From contig JANRIX010000054.1 of the NCBI GenBank assembly GCA_033764435.1, positions 124,001 to 188,000 of the forward strand: a stretch of DNA of 64,000 nucleotides, given 5' to 3'. The stretch's first letter is position 1; each line of letters begins with the position of its first letter. The DNA is from JAEUMY01 sp033764435. Lineage in GTDB: Bacteria; Pseudomonadota; Gammaproteobacteria; Burkholderiales; Usitatibacteraceae. The notes below the pieces were generated by a model. That model did not search any database, was not told the origin of the DNA, and worked only from the letters and a program-made list of their open reading frames with translations. The position numbers were made by a program, and so were the translations under genes. Below, piece by piece: positions 26,489 through 35,532 of this stretch.

Positions 26489-26591
26489 GGGTTGAGGATA
26501 CCGGCGGATGCTCGTCAAGGCCAATACCCCGGATGCGATCACATGCATCGAGGTCGGCGCGCCGCCCGTCTCGCTGGACGACAGTCATGGG

Positions 26592-27125
26592 TCAGTAACT
26601 GCGCGGCTGAGCATCGAGAAGAACTTTTGCGCGCTCCCAACTGAGGGGCAGCTCCTGTGCAGGCACGACCACGCGGCTGAAACGCACGGTCTTCAGTGCA
26701 GGACCTCCGGCCGCCATCGCGGCGCGATGCTCGTTCGAGGCCACGAATCGGGCGCGATCCGCCTCGCTGCGCCACACGGTGATCGTCCACACCTCATCGC
26801 CGAAGAGCTCCTTGCGCACGGCATAGCCGATCAGGCCGGGCTGTCCGGGCAGGCTCTTCACCACCTTGCTCACATGCTCATCGAACGGGCCACGCTGATC
26901 ACGATTCACCGTTGCGTTGGTGATCGAGACGACCACTTCTGTGTCCGGCGCGGCCTGGGTCACCTTGCCGTCCGCGAATCCCGGACCGCGAAATGGTGTG
27001 GAGATGACACAGCCGCCCAGCAGCAAACCCAGCAGCGCGGCAGGCAGGGACAGCAGCGAGGGCATGTGTGGCGAGAACCGGTTGCGATCGAGCTTGCGAA
27101 TATTCGCATTGGGCGGGGCAGACAT
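26592..27125 (-). CDS. ABM-domain (monooxygenase-like) lipoprotein
   Basis: A 177-residue protein with a signal sequence and lipobox (LLGLLLGGC) followed by a dimeric alpha/beta barrel (VWTITVWRSEADRARFVASNEHRAAM), as in antibiotic-biosynthesis-monooxygenase-like proteins. AAAGGA six bases ahead supports ATG 27125, which gives a long n-region containing Ala-Asn-Ile-Arg encoded by an exact palindrome (27096-27107). A shorter start at 27065 would leave the palindrome upstream of the gene. It is divergent from the DUF2141-SDR pair, with two palindromic operators between. Confidence 0.65.
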   Translation of the reverse strand: MSAPPNANIRKLDRNRFSPHMPSLLSLPAALLGLLLGGCVISTPFRGPGFADGKVTQAAPDTEVVVSITNATVNRDQRGPFDEHVSKVVKSLPGQPGLIGYAVRKELFGDEVWTITVWRSEADRARFVASNEHRAAMAAGGPALKTVRFSRVVVPAQELPLSWERAKVLLDAQPRSY

Positions 27126-27166
27126 GGCGATCCTTTCAATGTGCGCTTTGAGATTTGTAAAATGAG

Positions 27167-27181
27167 GTTGACAGTGTCAAC
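27167..27181. promoter_or_regulatory. Operator-like palindrome 1 (GTTGACAGTGTCAAC)
   Basis: A perfect 15-bp palindrome with one central base, in the divergent promoter region of the ABM lipoprotein and DUF2141-SDR genes. It contains TTGACA, so repressor binding would probably overlap a -35 element. It is paired with a near-identical site whose centre is 32 bp away, about three helical turns. Confidence 0.65.
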
Positions 27182-27198
27182 CAGTATGCCGCACTATG

Positions 27199-27213
27199 GT
27201 GGACACTGTCAAC
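27199..27213. promoter_or_regulatory. Operator-like palindrome 2 (GTGGACACTGTCAAC)
   Basis: Second copy of the same operator, with one mismatch between its arms. Size and symmetry suit a TetR-family dimer, and a TetR gene follows the SDR gene at 28741. The assignment of that regulator to these sites is inference. Confidence 0.6.
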
Positions 27214-27306
27214 TACCGACCGCTGTCTAGGGATGCTTCACCCACCGGCTTGTCGGTTCCGGTTGGCTGCCATCCGCTACCCAGGCCCAACTTCAAGGAG
27301 TCCACG

Positions 27307-27813
27307 ATGAACGCTTCCATTGAACTCAGACCGTCCGTTCAGCATCCCTGCCGCTCACCCCGGCGCACTGCAGGAAATCATGCTCTCCACCGCGCACTGC
27401 GGACGGGGATGTTTTGCAGCCTTGTGGTTGCGTCAGCGGGTACGCTTGCTGCCGAACTCGAGGTGGTCGTGGCGGGCGAGCGTGTCGCGCCAGGCATCGT
27501 TGGTTGCGCGCTGTACGCCACCGAGGCTGGCTTTCCCATGGATCCGACCCAGGCGCGCATGGTCTGGGTACCCTGGCAAACTGAAGGCGTGCTGTGTCGA
27601 TTCACCGGCCTGACCGAAGGACGCTACGCCGTGTCGGTCATGAATGACGAGAATGCCAACCGCAAGGTCGATACAAACTTCCTCGGCATGCCGCAGGAGG
27701 TCTGGGGTGTCTCGAACAATGCCAGGCCTACCTTGCGCCCGCCGCGCTTCAACGAGGCCGTGTTCACACTGCAAGGGCCTGTGACCCGGATCGAAGTGAG
27801 GTTGGCGAAATGA
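27307..27813 (+). CDS. DUF2141 secreted protein
   Basis: A 168-residue exported protein; the DUF2141 core is clear (VGCALYATEAGFP ... CRFTGLTEGRYAVSVMNDENANRKVDTNFLGMPQEVWGVSNNA). ATG 27307 follows AAGGAG (27295-27300). The n-region is long and Arg-rich before the hydrophobic segment. Its stop overlaps the ATG of the SDR gene, so the two are coupled and probably under the twin operators. Confidence 0.85.
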   Translation: MNASIELRPSVQHPCRSPRRTAGNHALHRALRTGMFCSLVVASAGTLAAELEVVVAGERVAPGIVGCALYATEAGFPMDPTQARMVWVPWQTEGVLCRFTGLTEGRYAVSVMNDENANRKVDTNFLGMPQEVWGVSNNARPTLRPPRFNEAVFTLQGPVTRIEVRLAK

Positions 27814-28688
27814 GCGCTTTCAAAGGGGTTTCAAGTGAATCCAGCCTCATGTCATCCGCCCGCACCGCCAGCTTCCGCGCGCGTTACGGCGACTGGGCGG
27901 TGGTAACGGGTGCCTCGGACGGCATCGGCCGTGCGTTTGCGGAATCGGTGGCCGCACGTGGGTTGAATCTGCTTCTGGTCGCACGACGTGGGGATGTGAT
28001 GGACACGCTGGCAGGTGAGCTCTCCGCCAAACATGCCATCCAATGTGACGTCGTGGCGACAGATCTGGCGACCGATTCCGGGTTGGCCTGTGTGCAGGCC
28101 GCGGGCGCTGATCGGGATATCGGGTTGCTCGTTTCTTCGGCAGGCTTTGGTACCTCGGGTGAATTCGTGCAGAGCTCGCTCGATGTGGAGCTCGACATGC
28201 TGGCGGTCAACTGCCGCGCGACAACGACGCTGGCCCATCACTTCGGACGCCGCTTTGCTGCCCAGCGTCGCGGCGGGATGGTGTTGATGAGTTCGCTGCT
28301 GGCCTTCCAGGGCGTACCGCGCGCGGCGCACTACGCGGCGACCAAGGCGTATGTCCAGGTCCTCGCGGAAGGGCTGCGACACGAGCTGCGAAACTGCGGT
28401 GTTGACGTGATTGCTGCGGCGCCTGGACCGGTTGCAACCGGGTTTGCGGAACGCGCAAACATGCAAATGGGCCTCGCGGCGCGACCGCGGGAGGTTGCCG
28501 AGATCACGTTGCACGCATTGGGCAGGCGAACCACGGTGCGGCCCGGCTGGCTCGCCAAATTGCTGGAAGCATCGCTGGCACCGCTGCCGCGCTGGGGGCG
28601 GACCCGCATGCTGAAACGGGTGATGGGAGGCATGACCGCGCACCAGCGCAGCGATCCGACACGTTCGTCTGAAAGGGCTGCGGGCTAG
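27810..28688 (+). CDS. Short-chain dehydrogenase/reductase
   Basis: A 292-residue NAD(P)-dependent oxidoreductase with the Rossmann motif TGASDGIGRAF, the active-site YxxxK as HYAATKAY and the Ser in LMSSLLAFQG. The PG motif APGPVATGF follows. The C-terminal extension (about 40 residues, basic) is like that of membrane-associated SDRs. It is coupled to the upstream DUF2141 gene and followed by a TetR regulator. Confidence 0.9.
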   Translation: MSAFKGVSSESSLMSSARTASFRARYGDWAVVTGASDGIGRAFAESVAARGLNLLLVARRGDVMDTLAGELSAKHAIQCDVVATDLATDSGLACVQAAGADRDIGLLVSSAGFGTSGEFVQSSLDVELDMLAVNCRATTTLAHHFGRRFAAQRRGGMVLMSSLLAFQGVPRAAHYAATKAYVQVLAEGLRHELRNCGVDVIAAAPGPVATGFAERANMQMGLAARPREVAEITLHALGRRTTVRPGWLAKLLEASLAPLPRWGRTRMLKRVMGGMTAHQRSDPTRSSERAAG

Positions 28689-28740
28689 GCGACGACTGGC
28701 AGCAGCGGGTATGCGCGGGATGAGGCATCATGCGGCGATC

Positions 28741-29412
28741 ATGAACACCGTTCGCCCCCGCATACGCAAGTCCGCTTCCAGGACCACTGCGAATATTCGC
28801 GCCAAGGCTGAAGCCCCTGCGGACTTGCGCGAAGCCTGTGTCGCTGCAGCCCACGCGGTGATCGCCGAGCAAGGCATCGAGCAACTGTCCCTGCGCGATG
28901 TCGCGCGGCGGTTGGGCGTGTCGCACCAGGCGCCATACAAGCACTATCCCAGTCGCGATCATTTGCTGGCCGAGGTGGTGAGGCGCAGTTTCGTGCGCTT
29001 TGCCGAACACCTGGATCGGCGCGAGCGTTTTGACGATCCGGAAAAGGATCTGGAGTCGCTCGGGTTCGAATACCTGCGCTTTGCGCTGTCGAATCCGCTG
29101 GAATACCGGCTCATGTTCGGCACACCCTGGCCGAAGGGCGCGGAACATGACGCGCTGGAACGGGATGCCCGCTATGCCTTCGACATCCTGCGCGATGCCA
29201 TCGGCAGGCTGCACGGAGCGAAGGCGATCAAGAGTGGTCTGGCCGATCGCGATGCCATGTTCGTGTGGGCCGCGATGCATGGTCTGGCTGGCGTCCTGCA
29301 GAGCAACATCATGCCCAGTCTCGCGCTGAAGCCTGGCGTGCTGGAGAACGCCGTGGCGCATGTGATGTGCCGGGTGAGCGATGCGATGGGCCAGCCGGCC
29401 AAGGGCGCATAG
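28741..29412 (+). CDS. TetR/AcrR family regulator
   Basis: A 223-residue repressor with the N-terminal helix-turn-helix (LREACVAAAHAVIAEQG, LSLRDVARRLGVSHQAPYKHY) and a WHG-type C-terminal ligand domain (FALSNPLEYRLMFGTPWP). It probably controls the neighbouring SDR/DUF2141/ABM genes through the 15-bp palindromes at 27167 and 27199. An exact palindrome 12-mer (28789-28800) encodes Ala-Asn-Ile-Arg in the flexible N-terminal arm before the DNA-binding domain. Confidence 0.87.
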   Translation: MNTVRPRIRKSASRTTANIRAKAEAPADLREACVAAAHAVIAEQGIEQLSLRDVARRLGVSHQAPYKHYPSRDHLLAEVVRRSFVRFAEHLDRRERFDDPEKDLESLGFEYLRFALSNPLEYRLMFGTPWPKGAEHDALERDARYAFDILRDAIGRLHGAKAIKSGLADRDAMFVWAAMHGLAGVLQSNIMPSLALKPGVLENAVAHVMCRVSDAMGQPAKGA

Positions 29413-29447
29413 CTCGCAGCGCTTCGACGGCGTTTCACACCTGAATT

Positions 29448-29478
29448 GACCTGGCCCCTCGTGCGGTGGGGCCAGGTC
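29448..29478. terminator. Bidirectional stem-loop between convergent tetR and subtilase genes
   Basis: GACCTGGCCCC (29448-29458) pairs perfectly with GGGGCCAGGTC (29468-29478), an 11-bp GC-rich stem with a 9-nt loop. It lies in the tail-to-tail gap, so it can serve both genes. No long T-run follows. Confidence 0.6.
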
Positions 29479-29506
29479 TGCACAGCGGCCAACGGATGTG
29501 CGGGCT

Positions 29507-31396
29507 TCAGTTCACCGGCTTTGCAGTGGTTGTGGCCAATTTTTCATGTTCGATGCCCGCCAGTGCCAACGTCTTCTTCGGATGAATCAGGTTGATGCGT
29601 CCATCGCGCTCGGCCCCTTTGAGGATGAGATCCTTCACCTCGCTCGCTTTCAAGTCCGGTTTCAGCGCGAACAGCTTGCCCGCGAGGTTCGCCACCTGAG
29701 GTGCCGCCATGGAGGTGCCGGAGAACTTCACCTTTTCACCACCGGGAATGTAGGACAGCACTTCGAAGCCGTTGGCATGCACCACCACGGTTTTGCCGAA
29801 GGTCGAGAACGAGGTTTCCTGTCCCGCCACATCGACCGCACCGGCGGTGATGAGATTCGGCAACTGCAGGCCGGCCGGAATGTACTGGGCGAAGTCGGCG
29901 CTGTTGTCCTCATTGCCGGAGCCTGCGATGAAGAGAATGTCCGGCGCACCCGCAATCGCCTTTTCCAGCGCGGCCTTTTCGATCTCGAACAATTGCTTCG
30001 CCCGGGCCTTGCGCTCTTCGGCTGACTTGCCCCAGCCGTGGTAGCCCAGCATCGCCTCATGGGCGGTCGGTCCGTAGCGCCAGCTCATGTTGACCACGCG
30101 CGCGCCGGCGGCCTTGAAGCTCGCGACGGCATCGGTGAATGACTTTGCCCAACGCTGCGAGCGGGCCTCGTCGGGGAGATCGGGCACGCTCTGGTTGCTG
30201 TAGTGCATGGCGACGGCGGTGACTCTGGCAAACGGATTGCCGTCGATGGCGATGCCAGCCACGTGGGTGCCGTGCGACCACGTGCTGAGCGCGGAGAGAT
30301 CTTCCTGGAACTGCTTCACTTCCTCCGGTTTCAGGCTGCTGATCTTCTGCTTGAGCGCCCGTGCGTCCGGCGAGTCGATGGCAGCGCGCAGATCCCAACT
30401 GCCGCGCAGATACTTCTTCAGCTCCGGCATCCGCGCCTGGGCCTCGCCCATGTCGCGCAGCAGGTTGGGGACCGGATTCATCTGCGCATCGAAGGCGATG
30501 CCGGGCTTGGCGGCATTCGGGAAGAGCTTCATGTCCACGCCGCTGTCCCAGATGCCGATGACGACGGGCGATGCCTTCGCCGTCGGTGCAAGCGTGACCA
30601 GGCGCTCTGTCCACTTGTCCTGCTTGACCACCTGGTTCTTGTCGATCAGGCCCTGCATCACGGCGACCGCTTCATCCCGGTAGGGCAGCATCCGGTCAAG
30701 CGTCACCCGGGCCGAGAGGATGCCTGCCACCACGCCGGCGGGCACGGTCATGTTGCCGTTTTTCGCCACCGGGTCGAGATTGGTGCGGAAGCTGCCCAGC
30801 ACGACGTTGGGCGACATGATTTCAAGACTGCTCTTGCCCGCCTTCAGCGCGTCTCCGACCTGCGCCCACGGCATGGCGCTCCAGCGCGACTCGAGGTCGG
30901 CGCGAACGCGTGTTTTCTTCTCGGCGATGCTGCCGCCCTTCAATTCGGCGCGGGCCACGATCTCGGTGAACACGCCACTGGTGAGCTTGTCGGCGGGCTT
31001 TTCCTGCTGCGCGCGGACGGCCTCGGTGAGCTCGATGGCCAGCGCGTGGTCGCCGCGCAGCATGGCCATCGCGGCGCGCATGGACATCATGGCGGTGCGC
31101 GTGGCGCGATCCTGGATGTCGTAGGCCGCCAGATCGGCGGCCACATCCTTGTCCAACTGGGCGATCAGGCTCGCGAGCTCCGAGGTCGGTGCTTGCAATA
31201 GCTCGCTCGGCAGCTTGTCGAGTGTGTAGGTGCGACGCGGCAACTGGTCGCTGTTGGTGATGACCTTTTTCGCAGGTGCGGCGGCGGGTGGCTTGGTGTC
31301 CTGTGCCCGTGCGGCCGGGCTGGCTGCTGCGGCCAATGCGGCGAGGGCAGCCAGCGTGGAAGTGGCGATCAGTCGGGATGGGCGATGCGATGTCAT
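29507..31396 (-). CDS. S8 family serine peptidase (subtilase)
   Basis: A 629-residue exported protease. After the signal peptide (AALAALAAAASPAARA) comes a Lys/Glu-rich helical N-domain of about 230 residues, then the catalytic domain with Asp (VIGIWDSGVD), His (WSHGTHVAGI), the oxyanion Asn region (AGSGNEDNS) and Ser (FSGTSMAAPQ). The full triad is present, so it should be active. ATG 31396 is preceded by AAGGAG; the open frame beyond it runs through intergenic palindrome sequence and is rejected. It is convergent with tetR. Confidence 0.92.
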   Translation of the reverse strand: MTSHRPSRLIATSTLAALAALAAAASPAARAQDTKPPAAAPAKKVITNSDQLPRRTYTLDKLPSELLQAPTSELASLIAQLDKDVAADLAAYDIQDRATRTAMMSMRAAMAMLRGDHALAIELTEAVRAQQEKPADKLTSGVFTEIVARAELKGGSIAEKKTRVRADLESRWSAMPWAQVGDALKAGKSSLEIMSPNVVLGSFRTNLDPVAKNGNMTVPAGVVAGILSARVTLDRMLPYRDEAVAVMQGLIDKNQVVKQDKWTERLVTLAPTAKASPVVIGIWDSGVDMKLFPNAAKPGIAFDAQMNPVPNLLRDMGEAQARMPELKKYLRGSWDLRAAIDSPDARALKQKISSLKPEEVKQFQEDLSALSTWSHGTHVAGIAIDGNPFARVTAVAMHYSNQSVPDLPDEARSQRWAKSFTDAVASFKAAGARVVNMSWRYGPTAHEAMLGYHGWGKSAEERKARAKQLFEIEKAALEKAIAGAPDILFIAGSGNEDNSADFAQYIPAGLQLPNLITAGAVDVAGQETSFSTFGKTVVVHANGFEVLSYIPGGEKVKFSGTSMAAPQVANLAGKLFALKPDLKASEVKDLILKGAERDGRINLIHPKKTLALAGIEHEKLATTTAKPVN

Positions 31397-31536
31397 GGCG
31401 GCTCCTTGAAGTGAATGACGCCGCGCAGTCTTGATGGACATCGCCGGAACGAAAAGTCCGGTGCGACAAACCCGGAAATTCTTTGGACGAGCAACGAGTT
31501 CGCCGGATGATTCACGCAGCCACACTCTGTCACATG

Positions 31537-31560
31537 CGCATTGCGAATATTCGCAATGCG
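31537..31560. repeat. Extended 24-bp perfect palindrome centred on GCGAATATTCGC
   Basis: The exact 12-mer (31543-31554) is extended symmetrically by six bases on each side (CGCATT left, AATGCG right), making 24 bp of perfect dyad with no loop. It lies in the 209-bp gap between the subtilase gene and the hybrid kinase gene, which otherwise shows nothing I can assign. Confidence 0.85.
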
Positions 31561-31605
31561 TCACGGGACACGCTCAACATCGGCGGCGACGATGGTGCCG
31601 AAGGA

Positions 31606-32982
31606 TCAGGCAGCCTCGCGGCAGTCCATACACAGCCGGGCTTGTGCCAAATGCGGAATCTGGGCAATTACGCGCTTCAGGGCATCTGGCGTGAAGGGTT
31701 TGGTCAGGAATTCATCCATGCCGGCTTCGAGACAAGCCTGACGATCCTGCTCCATGGCATTGGCCGTGAGTGCCACGACGACGGGTTGGGCCAGGCCTTC
31801 CATTCGCCGCAACGATCTGGTGGCAGTGATGCCATCCATCTCCGGCATTTGCATGTCCATCAGTACCAGATCGTAGTGCTTGTGGCGAATGTGCTCCAGC
31901 GCGAGTTGGCCGTTCTCCGCCAGATCAGCTTCGATACCGAATGACTTCAGCATCCTCAATGCGACGATCTGGTTGAGCCGGTTGTCCTCGGCCAGGAGGA
32001 CGCTGATGCCGCCATCATTCGCTGCCACGGCAGGCGCTGCGGTGCAGGAAACAGCGGCGCCGGCGGGTTCGGGCGCAGCATCGCAGCGCTCGATGGGGAG
32101 TGCGATGTGGAATTCGCTCCCGCGCCCAGCCACGGTGTCGACATCGATGCTGCCCTGCATGGCCTCGACGAGGCGCGCACAGATGGCAAGCCCCAGTCCG
32201 GTGCCGCCATGCTTGCGATGCAGGAAATCCGCCGCCTGCGAAAACGGTTTGAACAGGCGGTGCTGCAGCGACTCCGGAATACCGATGCCAGTGTCGCGCA
32301 CGCTGATGCGCAGCGTGTTGCCGCGATCGCTCGTGGATTGGACCGACGCCGACAGCGTGACCGATCCCCGCTCGGTGAACTTGATCGCATTGGACAATAG
32401 GTTGCCCACGATCTGGCGCAGCCGCACCGCATCCATGTGCACGCTGGCTGGCAGGTTTCGGGCGAGCTCCAGTTTCAGTTCCAGTCCGCGCTGCTCCGCC
32501 ATACCCTGGAAAAGACCGAAAGTGCTGGTCAGTTCCGCGCGCGGATCGGCCGGCGCCAGCGTGATCTCCAGGCGGCCCGCTTCGATCTTCGACAAGTCCA
32601 GGATATCGTTGATCAGTGTCAGCAGCGCATCGCCGCTTTGCAGAATGTGGCCGACATGCTGCTTCTGTTCCGGGTTCAGGTCGCTCATCATCAACAGATG
32701 CGACATGCCCAGCACGCCGTTCAACGGTGTCCGGATTTCGTGGCTCATCACGGCCAGAAACTCGCTCTTGGCGCGCGTGGCCTCCTCAGCCTTGTGCAGC
32801 GCCGCGACAAGCTCGCTGGTGCGCTTCCGGACATGCTCTTCCAGCTCGGCCGCCATGCTCTTCAGCGACCGATTGGTTTCATAGAGCGCCAGACTCTTCT
32901 CCTCCAGCAGGCGCTCCGCCTCAAGGCGGCCCAGGCGCTCGCGCTCCGCGCGTCTGCGCAGCAGCTCGAGTTCGGTGCTCAT
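31606..32982 (-). CDS. Hybrid histidine kinase/response regulator, partner of H-NOX
   Basis: A 458-residue cytoplasmic kinase: an N-terminal coiled coil (residues 1-70), HisKA with phospho-His in FLAVMSHEIRTPLNG (about H81), HATPase with NLLSNAIKFTE and GGTGLGLAI, and a C-terminal receiver domain with phospho-Asp in LVLMDMQMPEMDG. It has no transmembrane segment or own sensor. Its ATG overlaps the stop of the H-NOX gene, the standard arrangement for an H-NOX-controlled kinase (HnoX/HnoK type). Output is probably by phosphotransfer to an Hpt protein outside the window. Confidence 0.92.
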   Translation of the reverse strand: MSTELELLRRRAERERLGRLEAERLLEEKSLALYETNRSLKSMAAELEEHVRKRTSELVAALHKAEEATRAKSEFLAVMSHEIRTPLNGVLGMSHLLMMSDLNPEQKQHVGHILQSGDALLTLINDILDLSKIEAGRLEITLAPADPRAELTSTFGLFQGMAEQRGLELKLELARNLPASVHMDAVRLRQIVGNLLSNAIKFTERGSVTLSASVQSTSDRGNTLRISVRDTGIGIPESLQHRLFKPFSQAADFLHRKHGGTGLGLAICARLVEAMQGSIDVDTVAGRGSEFHIALPIERCDAAPEPAGAAVSCTAAPAVAANDGGISVLLAEDNRLNQIVALRMLKSFGIEADLAENGQLALEHIRHKHYDLVLMDMQMPEMDGITATRSLRRMEGLAQPVVVALTANAMEQDRQACLEAGMDEFLTKPFTPDALKRVIAQIPHLAQARLCMDCREAA

Positions 32983-33521
32983 GACATCCTGACCAGCGTG
33001 AATTCGACCGGGCTGCCCTGCTCTGCAGGATGATGGCGACGGATGTCGAGCGGCTCGTCAAAGTATGTTGAGCAGCCTAGCAGCAAACCATGTGCGAGGT
33101 CCGCCAGGTGTCGGTCCGAGCGATACACCATCGAGAGCGTGTGACCGTCCAGTTGTTTCACGTCGAATCGTGGCAGCTCGGCCTCCGGATACAGCTTGCG
33201 CACCTCCGCATGCACCACCGATTCGAGATTCACCAGGAAGTCGAATGCGCCTTCCACGTTATCGAAGAAGTGCGGGTAGTGCTGGGTGAACCGGTGGAAG
33301 AGATACTCGCCGAACGCCCGGATGAGATCCGGAACCGGGACGCCGGTGAGCTCGGAGAGCTTCACCACCATTGCCGCCATCTCCGAATGCGGATAGGTAC
33401 CCACCGCCGTGTAGACGCCGCCCGACGCCAGCTCGGCGCCTTCGATCATCTGGTCAGCAATGTCGAGGGAGAATCGGCTCTCGACGAGATCAATGAACTC
33501 GGTGAAGACAATGCCTTTCAT
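32979..33521 (-). CDS. H-NOX heme nitric-oxide-binding sensor protein
   Basis: A 180-residue H-NOX protein. The N-terminus MKGIVFTEFIDLVE is typical. The proximal heme ligand is His104 (VVHAEVRKLYPEAELPRF), and the heme-propionate motif Y-x-S-x-R is Tyr133-Arg-Ser-Asp-Arg137. Such proteins bind NO at ferrous heme and inhibit an associated kinase. ATG 33521 is set by AAAGGAG six bases upstream; a longer frame adds 19 non-family residues. It is coupled to the hybrid kinase downstream. Confidence 0.92.
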   Translation of the reverse strand: MKGIVFTEFIDLVESRFSLDIADQMIEGAELASGGVYTAVGTYPHSEMAAMVVKLSELTGVPVPDLIRAFGEYLFHRFTQHYPHFFDNVEGAFDFLVNLESVVHAEVRKLYPEAELPRFDVKQLDGHTLSMVYRSDRHLADLAHGLLLGCSTYFDEPLDIRRHHPAEQGSPVEFTLVRMS

Positions 33522-33713
33522 GCCGCGCTCCTTTTTTTCCATTGCCGGGAAGCCGGACGCAACACGCCCGACGCTCATGTCCGTTGGGATATCGGCGGTA
33601 AACGGCTGGACTTGAGCTTGGGGGCGGCAGGTGGGCCGGGAGTGTGGGCGGGCTGCGAATATTCGCTATATTCGCCAGTTCCAACACCACCTTTCACGCC
33701 GCCGCCTTCGCCC

Positions 33714-35498
33714 ATGACTGCCATTCGTTGCGCCATTGCCTTGCTTTCCATTGCTGCAGGTCTCTACGCCGTGCCTGCCAAGTCTGTCGTGTCCGCTGAT
33801 CTCACCACCGTGGCGGAACAATCCGGTCTCACCCGCACCGGTCGCCATGTGGAAGTGGATGCCCTGTGCAGGGCGTTCGCGAAGAAGTATCCCCAATGGG
33901 TGAAGTGCCAGCACTTCGGCACGACGCCCCAGGGCCGCGCGATGCATCTCATGGTGATCTCGCAATCCGGTGCGCTGACGCCGGACCGGGCGAAGCAGCT
34001 GAAGTTGCCGGTCACCCTCATGCAGGGCGGCATCCACGCCGGCGAAATCGACGGCAAGGACGCAGGCTTCTGGGCGCTGCGCGAGTTGCTGGAGGGCAAG
34101 CTCATGCCCGGCGCGCTGAAGGACCAGGTCTGGCTCTTCGTGCCCATTTTCAACGTCGACGGCCATGAACGCTTCGGCAAGTGGAATCGCCCCAATCAGC
34201 GCGGCCCGGAAGAAATGGGCTGGCGCACCACGGCGCAGAACTACAACCTGAACCGCGAGTACATGAAGGCCGACGCGCCCGAGATGCAGGCGATGCTGAA
34301 GCTCGTCAACACCTGGGATCCGCTCGCGGTCATCGACCTGCATGTCACCAACGGCGCGCAGTTTGAGCACGACATCGGCATCATGGTCCAGCCCACCAAT
34401 GCCGGCGATGCGGAACTGCAGAAGGCGGGCACGCTGTTTCGCGATGCCGTCGTTGGGTATCTCGCCAAGAACGGTTCGCTCTCGCTGCCGTTCTATCCCG
34501 CGTTCATCGAGGGCGACAATCCCGCATCCGGCATTCGCGAAGGCGTGCCGACGCCGCGTCTGTCGCACGGCTACTTCTGGCTGAAGAACCGCTTCGGCAT
34601 GCTGGTGGAAACGCATTCGTGGAAGGACTATCCGACGCGGGTGAAGGCCACGCGCAATGTCATCGCGTCCGTGCTGGACGAGATGGCGAAGCACGGCAAG
34701 GCCTGGCGCAAGCTCGCCGATGAAGCGGACGCGCGCACCGCACAGCTCGCCGGACAGGCCGTGCCGCTGACCTACAAGAACACTCCGGAATTCAAGGAGA
34801 TCGAGTTCCGCGGCTATGCCTACACCCGGACGCGATCTGAAGTCTCTGGCGCGCTGATGACGCGGTATGACGAGTCGAAGCCTGAAGTATGGAAGCTGAA
34901 ACTGTTCGACCAGGTGGTGCCGGACCTCGTGGTCACGGCCCCGAGGGGCGGCTACATCGTTCCGCCGCAGCATGCGGAGCGCGTCACGCGCTGGCTCAAC
35001 CTTCACGGCGTGCGCTACATCACGCTGAAACAGGCGGCGGCCGCGAACGACATGGAAACCTTCCGCGCCACCCGCGCCACACCGTCACCACGCCCGGTGG
35101 AGAATCGCCAGCGCATGACGCTGGAAGGGGAGTGGAAGCCGGAGCAGCGGAGTATTCCCGCCGGTTCGCTCTTCGTTCCGATCCAACAGGCAGCCGCGCG
35201 CATGGCCATGTCGCTGCTGGAGCCGCGCGCGCCGGATTCGCTGGCAGCTTGGGGCGAATTCAATATCGCCTTCGACAAGCGCGAATACATGGAAGCGTAT
35301 GTCGCAGAGGCAGTGGCGCGCGAGATGATGGCCAAGGATCCGGTGCTCGCTGCCGTCTTTGCGAAGCGTGTGGCCGACGATGCCGAATTCGCGCAAAGCC
35401 CGTCGGCGCGGCTGGAATTCTTCCATCGGCTGCATCCCAGCTGGGATGAGCAGTACAACCTGTATCCGGTGTTCCGCGTGGGCACGGTGCCACGCTGA
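33714..35498 (+). CDS. M14 family zinc carboxypeptidase
   Basis: A 594-residue exported metallopeptidase. After a signal peptide (CAIALLSIAAGLYAVPA) the zinc ligands appear in GGIHAGEIDGKD (HxxE) and AVIDLHVTNG (His). The glutamate region is MLVETHSWKDYPTR. The C-terminal 200 residues form an accessory domain. An exact palindrome (33655-33666) and TATATT (33667-33672) lie just upstream; the latter may serve as a -10 element. An apparent in-frame extension back to 33090 overlaps the H-NOX gene on the other strand and is rejected. Confidence 0.9.
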   Translation: MTAIRCAIALLSIAAGLYAVPAKSVVSADLTTVAEQSGLTRTGRHVEVDALCRAFAKKYPQWVKCQHFGTTPQGRAMHLMVISQSGALTPDRAKQLKLPVTLMQGGIHAGEIDGKDAGFWALRELLEGKLMPGALKDQVWLFVPIFNVDGHERFGKWNRPNQRGPEEMGWRTTAQNYNLNREYMKADAPEMQAMLKLVNTWDPLAVIDLHVTNGAQFEHDIGIMVQPTNAGDAELQKAGTLFRDAVVGYLAKNGSLSLPFYPAFIEGDNPASGIREGVPTPRLSHGYFWLKNRFGMLVETHSWKDYPTRVKATRNVIASVLDEMAKHGKAWRKLADEADARTAQLAGQAVPLTYKNTPEFKEIEFRGYAYTRTRSEVSGALMTRYDESKPEVWKLKLFDQVVPDLVVTAPRGGYIVPPQHAERVTRWLNLHGVRYITLKQAAAANDMETFRATRATPSPRPVENRQRMTLEGEWKPEQRSIPAGSLFVPIQQAAARMAMSLLEPRAPDSLAAWGEFNIAFDKREYMEAYVAEAVAREMMAKDPVLAAVFAKRVADDAEFAQSPSARLEFFHRLHPSWDEQYNLYPVFRVGTVPR

Positions 35499-35532
35499 TG
35501 TGGCGACGAGCCCAGACGCAAAGGTGAAAAGC

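Noticed and set aside
31397..31564. Longer start for the subtilase at 31564
   Set aside because: The extension reads through the intergenic palindrome; the ATG at 31396 has AAGGAG and a signal peptide.
33090..33713. N-terminal extension of the M14 peptidase frame back to 33090
   Set aside because: It overlaps the well-supported H-NOX gene on the other strand and precedes a clear signal peptide starting at 33714.
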